Source: Saturnia japonica
Taxonomy: Eukaryota; Arthropoda; Insecta; Lepidoptera; Saturniidae
Length of the DNA stretch: 64,000 nt
Direction of reading: 5' to 3'
Assembly (NCBI GenBank): GCA_033032175.1
Contig: CM065329.1
Span: 11,600,985-11,664,984 of the forward strand
The position numbers and the translations under genes were made by a program. Below are positions 33,611 to 46,367 of this stretch, piece after piece (within the stretch, counting starts at the first letter, position 1; each line of letters starts with the position of its first letter). Under the pieces are notes generated by a model that was given only the letters and a program-made list of their open reading frames with translations, was not told where the DNA came from and searched no databases.

Positions 33611-36240
33611 TTCGATTACATGACTAAGTTCGTAACCAAATTGTTTTTAATTTAACCTGTAGAAAAACCTGTAGTATTTCATTACAATCTCACCCGATAT
33701 GAAGTGACGATGTAACTGCAGCTGGAACACACCTATAGTTATTTTCCATTGATGTATTAATTACTACGTACTAAAGCAGCTATTATGAACAAAATTATGC
33801 TCCGGCTGTTACAGCGAGGCGCGGGGCACGCGCGCATTTATACATTCGACTTCCTGATGAAATGTCACTCCTTGACTTTTACTTGTGTTTCTCGAGTTCT
33901 TTAAACAGTATCTCATTGCACATGAAGGCATACTTATGAGAGTGTATGCACTCCAACTCGTGTCTCAAACGTCGTCTCCAGTATGTATAAGTACATAATA
34001 CCTCAATGGTGCTTGCCGATAAATATTCAACCGCTTAAGTGATAGATTTAGACGGGTTTTAGAAAACTTTCGACGATGCCGCGATATTATCCTTCACCGG
34101 CCGAACCTATCATCATCACCTTAAGATTTCTAACATGCAGGTAGTTAGTAGCTTAGTGAAGCATCAGTAACAAAAACAAAATAACAAACTCTGAATCCAA
34201 CTGTTTGTTTTTATAAATAAGCTTTTCCTGACATATTTAATTATAAGATAAACAAACAGTGCGTGACATAAGTATGAAATGAAAATATTATGATCCGTTC
34301 CACTTCCACAGTATCGTATGAACAGCTTCAAGGCGCTACAGCAATTTGCTGATTGGTGACCGCCATTTTGATTCACCGTGACGTCACCGCTCCATTTTAC
34401 CCAACGTAAAGACGTGTACACACACACCGCTTCCGCTTATTTGCAATATCATTTTTGAAACCTCAACACAAACTGTGTGTCTGTGGTATCATAGCTTCCA
34501 AACGGTTAAACAATTCTGATTGTTTTTTGTTTTTGTTTGAAAAACGACTTGATTGACTGTGGTCTCAGTTATGATTCAAGAAACTTCATTTAGCCGTTTG
34601 AGGATTATCAGCTCTTTTCTAATAGACAAATGGATTTGAGCTTCTTCCACGGTCGATATAAAGTAAAGTATAGACTAAAGTATTCTGTTACTTCAATAAT
34701 TTTAAAAGAACTGCAGCATCATCTGCAACCGGGAGGATACCTAATTCCTCAGCTACTTACAGCAGAGAGTGTTTGGGCTCATCGGAATGGCTCTATTCAA
34801 GTTTATTAGGTTTCTTAGGTCGTTTACGATTTTTTCATGATTAAAGTTGCCAACCTTAGGTTTTTTGATTCAATTTATGTATAGAGCAGTAATAATGGGT
34901 TATATTCTCTATATTAACATTATCATTATTTCTTTACCTTATGAAATCCACTACACGTAAAAAAAGTTGTGTAATATTTACATTAACAGATCGCTCTAAA
35001 ATATATGAAGTAAGCTACTCTAACAATGATAACAATCATGAGCGACCTCTATAGAATGAAAAATCAGCTTCAAAATTTCAGAATAATTATGATTATACAA
35101 TGAAGAGAAAAAGAATTCTGAAGTTTTAACAATTTTGGGATTTAAAATATTTTTTTCATAGAGTCGATTATCGACGGGTATTCTCAAAACGTGTTAAATT
35201 AATGTATTGTTATCATGTGAGAAGTAAAAAAACTCTCAATTACGCTCATCACACAAAAGTCAGTCATGTGCGGGAATCGAACCCTCAACCTTTCGGCTCA
35301 TTAGTAGCAGGGCTTACTGCCACTGCACCACGAGGACAGGTCAAATATTTCATAGTTAATACTCACCAACTTTGACTACAATAGTACACATCAGATATGT
35401 TTGCAATCAAACACACACACACACACACACACACACAAATTATTCATATACATAATTAAATTTGTAATCCTAATTGTACTCAAATTCAAATGTTTTTTTA
35501 CGGCTCCACACTACAGATATAACCTAGTTTAGGATTTTAATCAAAGCTAAACAGGATTAACATAATTTTGTTTGTTTTAAAAAAGAATTGTATTTTTAAA
35601 AAACACCGTATTTAAAACTCTTGATCGTCAGTATGTACCAGGCTTTAGTTAGTACGCGTGGGAAGCCATTGCGCTAGACCAACGTTTCCCAAGTTTTCTC
35701 AACAGCGAATATCTAGAAAATCAAGCATTAATTTTCATGACAGTTTTATTTTATTTTAATATAATTATATTTATTAGTTTGAAAACAATCTCAGGTAATA
35801 TTAAGTGACGACGTGGACGACGATTGTACCACGTCAAAGAGCAGACCGACTCGACCCCTCAAGGGCAGCTACCGGGAACACAGATATTTGTTTGTAAATT
35901 GTTATTACAGTGGCATTTATATGACCTTTTGAACGACACTTTTCATAACTTGCTCGCAAAATCTTAAAATATGAAGATTTTTTTTTCTTCCAATTTTTTT
36001 TCTCGCCTTATAATAATATTTTGTCTTGTTTCTGTTAATTATTATTATTACTATGTTAATTTAATTTTAAATATGTTGTGTGTTGATTAATATAATGTAG
36101 TTTTAATGTACGGGGATATGGTAAATGCTGTATACTCCTTTAAGTAACATACGCATCAGGTATACTACTTATACATAATTATAATAATACAGTATAATGT
36201 GTAATGTTGTTGTAGTATACATTAAAATAAATAAATAAAA
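33611..36240. other. AT-rich stretch, no gene
   Basis: A (CA)n array at 35410-35436, a TGACGTCA site at 34378-34386 in an otherwise unplaced segment, and the SINE at 35277 (separate entry). No exon supported. Confidence 0.5.
35277..35340 (-). repeat. tRNA-derived SINE head
   Basis: On the minus strand TGGTGCAGTGGCAGTAAGCC (box A) is followed by GGGTTCGATTCCCGC (perfect box B) about 35 nt later. The 5' acceptor stem does not pair with the 3' side, so it is a SINE promoter, not a tRNA gene. Confidence 0.65.
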
Positions 36241-37350
36241 AGCGAGGCGTCAGGCCTTTCACCTACTCTAGCTTTCGATCATAGATCGAATCACAGCCGG
36301 GAGCGGTAGATCAGTGCCGTATGTCGCAGCAAGTTGGTGATGGTCGGCCAGTGTACTCTCTATCTACGCAGCCAGAATGATGGCATTCAGAATCAATCTC
36401 CCGGTCTGTACAACAGGTAACTCCCGAAACAACCGTATCCCGATAGCACCTGCGTCAGCCGGAAAGTGAGAGTGCCATAACACCCCCGGAGCAATTTGGC
36501 CAAGACCTACTGTTTAGAACCGGGGTTTGGCAACATATGTTGTCTATGGTTTTGATTATCTATGACAACTTCGCGCTTGACGCGCTGTCATTGTGCGGGC
36601 CAAGATATTGTTGAAAAAGTCCTTGTGCCGGTTTTTTGGACTTGCGCGTACACTAGCGCCACGTAATAATTTAAACAAACCTTTTGATAGTTGCTTTTGA
36701 ACTGTGTTTGGGTCACGGGACGAGAGATTCCCTTTTTGCGGCCACCTTTTATATTATGTAAATTTGTAACCTGGCCACGCGACGAATTGATTGTGAGAAG
36801 CTGGAGGTGAATTTGACTTGACTTGACTCTTCCCATCCTATTCCTTGACAATTATTAGGGGAGCTTCTCTCGTCAGCGCGAGCATCGATTTCGGTGCGTT
36901 TATTTCTACTATTAAGTACGAAATTGTTCTATATTGGAGACCAGCGAAATCGCGGGTAGTGGTGTTATATCTGTAACTTCACCGAAGGTTCGGATGATTA
37001 AGTATTACACTGCGCCTAAGCGTTTATCCCTGAGCCTTTGGTGGAGGATATAATGCACAGTCGCCATGCCTAATTTTGGATGCTCGAGTCGCAAGCCCCA
37101 TGCTTCCACTATGATAGTTCGGCGGGACTCCATCCAGCACGCTACGACCTCTCGGGACATCGGTCTTTTGACCCGCCCCAGCGTCTCCTCACACCACCTA
37201 AATAGTAGCGCGAGGGCTCTCGTTTCAATATAAAACCAATAAACTGCCTTGAACGAGACCATACGGTACCCTCGAAGGCAGGAATGCGAAATGACGAGCG
37301 TTAAGGCTATCACCACACCGCCACCTATCGGGACCTAAGTTAGGAGGAGT
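36240..37350 (-). repeat. retrotransposon-derived segment
   Basis: Approx. 36245-36520 (minus) has GGTGTTATGGCACTCTCACT and CCGGGAGATTGATTCTGAAT, which I associate with lepidopteran non-LTR 3' regions. A 103-codon frame at 37005-37316 (minus; GRVKRPMSREVVACWMESRR) is not recognised and is probably part of the element. Confidence 0.45.
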
Positions 37351-39029
37351 CAAGAGTCATAATAATATATCTATATAAATATATTATCCAGATATAAGCC
37401 CAATCGATGGTCGTTTAGAAGTTATAGAAGTAGTGGTGTTTGCTACTGTTGCTAGTAGTAGAATATATTTACATACACCCGCGGCCTCTCTCGTCTTGTC
37501 GCCGCGTGTAGCGCCGCGTGCGTTGTGGGGAAACGTGGAACACAGTTTAGGAATCACTGGACGAAACAAACCCGACGCTGCATAGCGACAACCGGACAAT
37601 TATTTGAAGCGTTTACTTAGACGATAAATTATAAATTAAAGCAACAAAACTTAGTGATAGCTTGTTTTGTTGCTTCAGCTATAAACGTCACTCGGTTCGG
37701 ATCCTATTGGTGAAAGAAAACATCGTAATGAAGACATAGCGCGAAAAATACGAGAAAAGTAATTTTTTGGTTGTGTATGTATCGTTACAAGGATAATGTC
37801 CGAAAGTCAATGTTGCCAAATCAGGAATTTTTAAGTTAATTTTGGGGGAGAATTGCATCTATCTAAAAAAAAAAATGAGTGATTAAATTTTTACAGAGGT
37901 CGTTAAAATGAATGAACTGACTTTTTTTATTTAATCTTAAAGAGCCGGTCCTTATCTAAAAAAAAATATAATGATACATTAATTCAATAAAAAGTTATTA
38001 AAATTAAAAAAAAAACTACGATATTAATAAGCACTACCCGTTCAGCGATGCGTATTCTTGTCGCGGAGAAGTGGCGATTATGTTATTAGTATAGATTATC
38101 GCAAAAAAAGTCACAAGCGGTTGCTAGTAAATGATGTATCAAATGATATCTCCCTACAGTATATGATCAGTCACAGATAAATAGCATAATTATTAATGTG
38201 TCGCAAAAAAAAAAAAAATTGTATGGCCTTTCTGCATACCGTGGGCATTTTTGCATTTACATCCCTAGTAACACTAGTCCATTGGTGTAGTTAGGTCTCC
38301 AAGCCAGGTGAAGTTTTTAAAACCGTCTGAGGTCAAGTATTTGGGTTTTTATGGATAACAACAGTATAGTCAGAAAAAAAAGTGTTCCCTTTTTCGTATG
38401 ATATTGGGCCCTCAAACGAGGCGCGTCGAGGCATTTCAATAAGCCAGAATGACGGCATGTGGACTTTATTGTACCTGACTATTATCAAATGCTGTACAGT
38501 TATATTGCCAAGATTAGTTTTATTTTTAAACTTAGTTTTTCCTTGTTTGCATCCCCCCCCAACCAAAATCCAAAATCCTGACGACGTCCATGCACTAGTT
38601 ACTGAAAGAAACTCCCATAGCAGAAGTCTCATTTCAGGGGGATTCCGATTCCGAACTAGATTCAGGGGAAATTAGACGACAATCGTCTGGCAACACTCGT
38701 GGGACCATGATTCAATGTAACGGAGTGATTATTTCGATCTGTACCTGCACATGCGCCAAGAATTATAATAATAGTAAACAACACTTACTTACATCAATTA
38801 AAAATAAAACGGTGATAAACAAAATCGAGTTTCTTACCGGTTCTACACGATGACATTCATAAGTGTTCTTAGAGCCTAAATTGATTACAGTGTTTTTTGA
38901 TTTGAATTTAGTTCAGACACCGAGGTAAATTGTTATCTTTTGACAATAAATTTGTTTTATGACGTAGAATACAAAACAAAAGATTTATACTAACGTCACC
39001 TTTTAATACGGTTGAAAGCAGAAATAATG

Positions 39030-39270
39030 GCTTAGTGATAGCGATGGAAGTGAGTTCGAATCCCTGCAATGAGCAACATCGTGATGAAACCATAGCATGA
39101 TGGTGATGGTTTTTCCAATAATCACCCTCATGTTGAAGATCTGTCGCCAAGCATCTATAGCCGTGCTCTGGCAGCTGCACTTCAGAGCGAGTCTTCCCGC
39201 TAGGCTTAGAGGGTTACCACCTTGGGTCAAATGGACACTGAAGATCACGTGAAATTATGACCACCACGCT
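39030..39270 (+). repeat. tRNA-derived SINE with truncated head
   Basis: AATGGCTTAGTGATAGCG (box A) and GAGTTCGAATCCCTGC (box B) lie only about 15 nt apart, then the AGGCTTAGAGGGTTACCACC body. The head has lost the anticodon part. Confidence 0.55.
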
Positions 39271-39394
39271 AAACGTACTGACAAAAAAAAACGCTTGTTT
39301 TTTTTTTTGGGGATTTGCGTAGGGTTACACTAATTTTAAACTATCGTATAGAAACTTGATGTAATCAGACGAGAGAACTAGGATTATCGTTATA

Positions 39395-39544
39395 GCTCAA
39401 AGGATAAGCTCGCTGAAGTGGCAGGGGCTGGCCACATACGCCGCAGAACTGATACCCGGTGAAGTAGGTGACTGGATTCGACTGGATGCGAAAGACCTAA
39501 GATCGGATCTAGTGGCGATTCTGCGGGAGGATAGTCCAGAGTGA
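39395..39544 (+). pseudogene. LINE C-terminal fragment
   Basis: Opens AQRISSLKWQGLATYAAELI, close to the RI..LKWQWAGH..R segment common at the C-terminus of RTE-type reverse transcriptases, and stops after LREDSPE. A 1-bp loss at the WAGH position breaks the motif. Confidence 0.55.
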
Positions 39545-40728
39545 AGATTTATGATGAAAGAAACCTGAACGCTTGGAATGTTCTCATACAACAGTTATAT
39601 AGTAGGTACGCAAAAAAGGGAAAGAATATGAAAGACATTTTATGTTATTTTGTTGTTAGAACGAAATGAATATATTTTATTTACGTGCATCCGTGACACT
39701 GCATAATACGTAACCAATAAAATGTAAGGCAATTACCCAACATTTTTATTACCAAAATAGAGTACGGGTCGTTACACTTATAAAAACATCTTAGATTAAA
39801 CCTGTCAAGATTTGAGATTTAAAATTAACAATTTCAGGTCATTGATAGTATCCCAAGGGTTCGTTAGCTACCCTCTACGTACAGTTCTGGGGATAATATT
39901 CGGAATATTCCGGCTCAATCCGGCCAAATCAAGTCCGCTCCGGTCAGTAATCCGGTACACACCGGTTTCAACTGGCTTATGTACGTATGTAGTCCCATCT
40001 CAAAAGATTATAGCGTTTTTTTACTTATGTTTAAGTTAAGAATGATTAAATAGGTAGACACTTAACAATGACACATTCTGACATACATGACACAATATAA
40101 GAAAAATTAATGCTAACAACACACATACAGAACATAGGTAATACTTACATCGATAAAAGAAAATAATATGTATGTCATTTGAAAAAAAAAAAAAAAAACT
40201 AGAAACTCATTGTTATCAGTATAAAAATTATATATTTCATGTTTGAAATGCAATCTACATTATATATTTATTTGTAAAAAGTTCGGACTAAGTGTCCGCA
40301 TGTATTAAATAAATTAAAAGTGTACGCGTGTACCTATGTGACGCATTTCATCCAGTGTAACTATCTTCAACACAATAAAATAATGTTCATTTAACATTGA
40401 ACATTTATCGATAGTAATTGCATTATCGAACAAGATAGTGCCAATTAGATACATTTTCAAAGGAGGGTACGCAAATTATCTGACTGCAACAAAACCCAAA
40501 CGATCTGGCGAACAGCCTTTTTCTTTTTGCCTCGGCCGCTACGTCGCGTCGTATACATATAACATACTGTACTAAAGACAATCGATAGCTAATCAATCGA
40601 TTCTTTTTTTCTTTCAAATAACAGATACTAGCAGATTTTCTAACAATCCATGTAATTAATTAAGACTAAAATAGTGAAGCATAGTGCAACCCATTCGTTG
40701 CAAGCAATGCACACAAAAACACACACAC

Positions 40729-40740
<12 letters not shown>

Positions 40741-40776
<36 letters not shown>
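40741..40776. repeat. (AT)18 microsatellite with adjoining CA run
   Basis: Pure AT dinucleotides preceded by CACACACACGCGCACACACA. A second AT array is at 42903-42920. Confidence 0.95.
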
Positions 40777-40779
<3 letters not shown>

Positions 40780-41115
40780 TAAAAAATAAAGAATAAAGTA
40801 GACGGAGGAATAAAAAAATATTAACAAAATAAAATTATAATTTAGAAGACCTTTCAACTTCTGCATAGTTGTATCAAATAAATCAGCATTTAAAATATAA
40901 TTAACAAATTTATTGGTACTGCTGTTCACTCGAATGAAATAGGAATTTTGTCTGTAAGTAGTCCTAACAATAGGATTTTAAAATATGTTAAGGTTTCTAA
41001 ACTCTAACCCTTTTATGTTTTAGTCAGTCTCCGTCGGTGACTTGGACCATACGTTAATTCGTTCTATTATTAGTGTTCAATCGATAACCAGACTTAAATG
41101 TGACAGTGTACGCGT

Positions 41116-41150
41116 GCCTGTAGCCTGTAGCCTGTAGCCTGTAGCCTACA
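41116..41150. repeat. 7-bp tandem repeat GCCTGTA
   Basis: Four perfect units and a fifth GCCTACA. Confidence 0.95.
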
Positions 41151-41399
41151 CTCTACAGTCCGTCGCCGTATGTAAATGTGTGTTTTACGCTCGAAGAAAC
41201 TAGTCACCACCGGTGGCTGCGTTCGCTCTCTAATCATTTATCTTTTTATATTAACTCGGCAAATTGACGATACTGTCCCTGATGGTAAGATCATAATCCA
41301 TCGACCGGCCTGCATTCATTTAACAGGATATTCATTGCCCGATCCCGAAACGCGATAAACTATCGCCGTGTGCAATGAGGTCTGATGGCTACCAACCCG

Positions 41400-41660
41400 C
41401 TTGTCTGTACTAATATTATAAAGCTGACGAGTTGGTTTGTTTGTTTGTTTGAACGTGTTAATCTCAGGAACTACTGGTTCGAATGGAAAAAATGTTTCAG
41501 TGTTGGATAGTCATTTATCTAGAAAGGCTATAGGCTATATAACATCACGCTACGACCAATAGGAGCGGAGCATCAATGAAAAATGTTACAAGAACGGGGA
41601 TTTCCTTTTGAGAATGTCCATTACGTGACGCAGTCGAAATGGCGCGGGTCAACTAGTACT
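41400..41660 (+). repeat. RTE-like 3' tail
   Basis: CTAATATTATAAAGCTGACG then a TTTG run, AATCTCAGGAACTACTGGTT and GCGGGTCAACTAGTAC; a frequent arthropod non-LTR 3' end pattern. No ORF. Confidence 0.6.
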
Positions 41661-43227
41661 GGATATACGCCTAAACGGACCTCTAAGGTAATCAACCGCT
41701 GAGTCTCCGGGAGTTTAATCAAAAACCCCAATCGTCACTGACATACCACTGATGAACGACGCATTATAATTAATTACACACCGTAAACAAAGACGAAAAT
41801 AGAAAGATATCAAGAATGTATGACACATTGTCTCATGTTCACACAACAATACATACACATACACACAAACACATGCAAACGTAACCCTGACGACATAATA
41901 ATTGATTTTTAACAATTATTGCGAATCAGCATAAGGAAAACTAAAAGGAAATAACATTATTATATTAAAATGATTTGGTATTTAAATAAGAGGTAAATAT
42001 TATATTTTTGGTCTGTTAATGTTTTGAACAGTCTCGCCTGATGGAATTAGACTTACTCTAAGTGCAGCCGCCGGATTACACCTTTATGTATTTGACGACA
42101 GATATTGAACTTGAGGGTGGTAGTTAGTCAAGCAGGGATTAGACAGCCGTTAAGTTGTTTTCGATCGATGATAGTTCTCATTCCAACTCCCTTTTTGATA
42201 AAAACTTCTACTTTGTAAAACGAAGTAAAAATAATATTATATACGCTCGTGTAGTATATAAATAATATTATAATATAGTTTTGAGTTTGGAAACCGTTAT
42301 ATCGTTTCGAGTTTAGGTTATTACAAAAAGTATCAAGAACGGCCGGTCGGTGTACATCGGTCGGAATCCGGCGTCGCGCGTCGCTTACGAAATGTTCCAA
42401 CGCTCCACGCGAATAAACACAGCATTACGAAATTTTTATTTTAAATGTTTTTCTATAATTTTTACATATTTACTAGCGGCATGGACGCAGCTACGCATGC
42501 GTTAACCACAGAAAAGTTGTTTATGAAGATATTCTGATAATTTTTTTTTTTTTAGATAAATAACAAGTATCTTGTGAATAAAACAAAAAAAAAATTGATC
42601 ATAATTAGTCCAGTAGCATATGCGTGATATGCGCATAACGGCCTGCATACCTCTATAATTTTATTTATATTTATTATATATAGATATTATAACGAAAACA
42701 ACTAACAACTAGCAACGTAAAACAATGATAACACTAAAAGATAGTATTTAAAACTGCATAACATTTATCAAGTGCGCCCATTCGGAATCTTTTAGAAGGT
42801 TCAACTGCTATTATCGTCAAATATATATTTTTTGCAATATACTAATACACAGTTTTATTATACAACTACTCTTAATTATATTAAATATGGTAATATTTCA
42901 AATATATATATATATATATATTAAAAACCGGATTGAAGTAGAGTTGCGTCGTTTTTCACGTGAACCATGTTAAGTAAAGCAAGCAAACGAAGCAAACTCG
43001 AGGGCACAGGGCTGTGCTGACACTCCGTGATAATACTTTTTTTTTTTAAATCAAACATATCAAAGCATTGATGTAAAAGTGATTTACAGTGCATTTAGTA
43101 CTTAATACAATGAAATACAAAATATCCAAGTTCACCCATTTGACATATAATACAATTACAGAAAAAATAAACACAGGTTAAAATTATTCTTATTTATAAT
43201 GTATATTTTTCATAAACAATCTCAATT

Positions 43228-43760
43228 ATATTCAATACTAGCTGTGCCCGTGGCTTCGCTCACGCGGACTACAGAATGCCCGCGCGAATCTTGCTCCCCC
43301 GCTCCGGCTATTTTAAAGACATAAATGCTTATTGTGGGTGTTCCTTAGAAGATAGATATATACTCTCCCGGACTTTTTTGTAGGTCTTTTTAATGCCTAT
43401 ATTTATGTATTACATTAATTTGCTATATCTCTTATGGTTTACTCAGCATAAGCCGTTTAAGCACCCGAATTGATTCACCAGGACCAGTTCTTTTTATTTA
43501 TGCGGAACCCTAATTCTCTTTCTAAAATAATAGTAGCCTAAGTTACTCCCTATATCCTCAGCTATCTATCAGTGAAAGTCCCGTCGCAATCGATCCAACC
43601 GTTTCGGAGATTACCCGGAACAGACAGACAGACATTCAGGCAAAAATTTTCAAAATAGGCTTTTTGTTATATTTATCGTATATACTTTTATATGCATTTA
43701 ATAAAAACTGTTATTTTGACATTACAAACAGACACACTTCAATTTTATTAATTGTATAGA
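43228..43760 (+). repeat. non-LTR 3' tail, copy 2
   Basis: Longer version of the 32.55 kb element; TACTAGCTGTGCCCGTGGCT start and CAGACAGACAGACATTCAGG near the end. Confidence 0.7.
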
Positions 43761-43839
43761 TTGTTCAAGTCAATAAAATAAGAAGAAAATACTTTGCTTT
43801 AAAAAAAATTAAGTTGTATAAATTTAAAAATCAATAATC

Positions 43840-45770
43840 TATATATAAATAAAATGATTGAGATTTGTCGAAGAGTCCACGCATAACGCAAAAACTACTG
43901 GATAGATTTTTTTTACTCTTTACATACTTGGCTCTTATCAAAAAGAAAAATTAACACGAAATCTTCTTTCAATAAAAATTATTAATAAAAAAAAACACGA
44001 TTTTTATAAGCACATCGCGTTTTCCCGTCGTTATTAAAATTGTTCTTAAATATTTATCTAAATTAATTTAAAACATTTTAAAAACAAATTTTACAGATGT
44101 CTGCAGACCAAAATGGTTAAAATTCTAATGCTTTTTTCGTAGGATTATTGTTTCAGTTGAAAGGTTTTTGAGCTTAGACCCTAGAATAATGTGATTGTTA
44201 GGAAATTACATATGACTACTTTAAACATTTACTTATATTATATGATAATACATATAAATACGTATTTCTAAAATAATTCATAATGCAAAATAATATGCCA
44301 TTTTTATCCAATAAAACGCAATTAGTTTTTCTCAAAGTCAATTAAATTCCTGGCTTGTTCCCTATTTGAGGTCAGCTTTCTTGATACCTTTCCTCCACTC
44401 TTAGCGATTTTGTATCATATCTGGCGTTAAATTAAACCAAACGTCATTATAAATGTTCCTATCCAGATATTCTCTTTTGCCTTCTATTATACTCAAAACC
44501 TTTCGAGTTAAATGTCTTCACTTTTTCGCATCACGTGTCCAAATCAGCGTAAGCGGCTTTCTGGAATCTTTTTTATGTAATTCAACTACATTAAAAGTTT
44601 CTCGAATGTACTTGTTTTGGACTTTATCAAGTAGAATAATAGTTTCTACATGTCATTCTCTAATTCGAAAATAAATAAGGAATAATTTTTTCTAATGTCA
44701 TAAAAATATTATATATTTTTAAATAATAATAATAATAAAGATAGAGCGCCAGCCCTGAACATTCAGCGGCGAGTATATGCGCCCGACCGATATTTTTTCG
44801 ACGAAAAAAACCGTGGAGTCGACGTTCAATGCCAGAATTAATTTATTTCGGTTAGTTACATTTTTTAATAAACCAAATTAAAACTTTGGTAATGTATTAT
44901 AATACATTACAATAAACTTGTCGATCGAAAAGTGTGTGTGTAATCTACATTTTTTACATAATTATCACAGAGGCAAATAAATTTATGTTTAAATAACCAA
45001 ATATACTGACTGACTGGGAAAGAAAAAGAGAAAGGTTACCAATAGGTGGGTAACGACCAATTATTCCCGAGGAAAAGTGAATGTTTCCACACCAAAGGAT
45101 AAATTTAAATATAGTAAAATACTCAACAGTCTTGTTTATCTTCTAAGTATATTCTGATACTATGAGACTCATTTCTTGCTCTGTCTCAACGAATAGACAT
45201 TTCACTGGTTTCAGGCCGGAGCGCGACGTTCGCAAAATCTCATTTTATTTATAACTGCCTGACCCGACAGCAGTTGTTCTGCTTTTCCTGGTAGTTAATA
45301 ACTCGACCACAGCGCTATCTATCGAATCTTAGCATAGTTATGGATCATTGTCTTGATAGTATAAATAAATTGTAGAAACATTAGATGATCTCGTGTAGAA
45401 GTTACACAATCACTAACAGGCGAACACAAGATTTTTATAAATAAGGAATTTATATGAATAAAAATGAAGTGCTGTTCATTAGTAAGCACATCACTTGAGG
45501 AAGGATAGATCAATTTGGATATTTTATCGGAGAAAATATTCGTTTTGGGTTTTTATGGAAAGAACAATTTGAAAAGTTTCTCAGAAAAACTGAACGTTCT
45601 GTTTTCTGTCGGATTTTTGTATAAACTCAAGACCATAACTAACTATTCAAAGCGTGGATATGTTTAGTTTTGTGATCCTTGAAATGCTTTCAGGAAAAGG
45701 AAATTTCGAATAGGTGGCAATGTGGTCGAGTTATTGACTATAGGGAAGAGCAAAACAACGTCTGCCGGGT
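43840..45770. other. AT-rich stretch with retrotransposon tails, no gene
   Basis: Approx. 43845-44040 is another 3' tail (TCTATATATAAATAAAATGA). Nothing coding is supported up to 45.7 kb. Confidence 0.5.
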
Positions 45771-46110
45771 CAGCTAGTAGCTAATCTATGCAAATAAACA
45801 AAATTGAAGTCTCTGTTAGTAATGTCAAAATAACAGCTTTTTAGTTTATACTAAATGCATATGAAAGTATATACAATACGTTATTTTTTAAATAAAAAAA
45901 ACTATATTTAAAATGTTTGTCTGTCTGTTTTTTTGTCGAGGGTAATCTCCAAAACAGTTGGACCGACTTTGGCTGGACTACTTTTATTTTAGAAATATGA
46001 CTAAAGTACCACCACGCAACTTAAATAAACTGGTAATGGTGAATTAATTTGGGCGTTTAAATGGCTTACGCTGAGTAAATCATAAGAGATAACATATCAA
46101 ATTAATGTAA
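45770..46110 (-). repeat. non-LTR 3' tail, copy 3, inverted
   Basis: Reverse complement of the 32.55/43.2 kb element, including TTAAATGGCTTACGCTGAGT. Confidence 0.65.
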
Positions 46111-46204
46111 TACATAATGGAAGATCTTAAAAAGTCATTATAACACCAAAAAACTAAACTTAATTTACTTTGTCTGCCTTTAACCTGTTACAAATATATA
46201 TAAA

Positions 46205-46367
46205 ACAAAATTAAAATGAACATCAAACGTCAACTCCTGACCACCGCAATGCGCACACCGGTCGTCCGTCCCGTTCGCGCGCGCGTTATTTCCAACCGCC
46301 CGCTCCCCCCGCACTCTACCCTCCCGCGCCGATAGCAGAACACACGAAGGGTTCAAGCGGCACTACG
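46205..46367 (+). other. GC-rich leader-like exon with strong splice donor
   Basis: CpG-dense (TTCGCGCGCGCGTTATTTCC) island in AT-rich DNA. Plus-strand donor CACTACG|GTAAGTACC at 46368. A short frame from the ATG near 46217 stops before the donor, so this would be a non-coding first exon or upstream ORF. No gene can be attached. Confidence 0.3.

Noticed and set aside
34164..34427. 87-codon minus-strand ORF with a TGACGTCA site
   Set aside because: No protein character; considered a chance frame. The CRE-like site alone is not evidence of a promoter.
35277..35340. tRNA gene on the minus strand
   Set aside because: Box A and B are good but the acceptor and anticodon stems do not pair; it is a SINE head. 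The same holds for 7715, 16400, 20400 and 39040.
37005..37316. 103-codon minus-strand ORF
   Set aside because: Embedded in retrotransposon-like sequence; no recognisable domain or splice context.
40666..40929. 87-codon minus-strand ORF
   Set aside because: Reads through the (AT)18 microsatellite (IYIYIYIY run).
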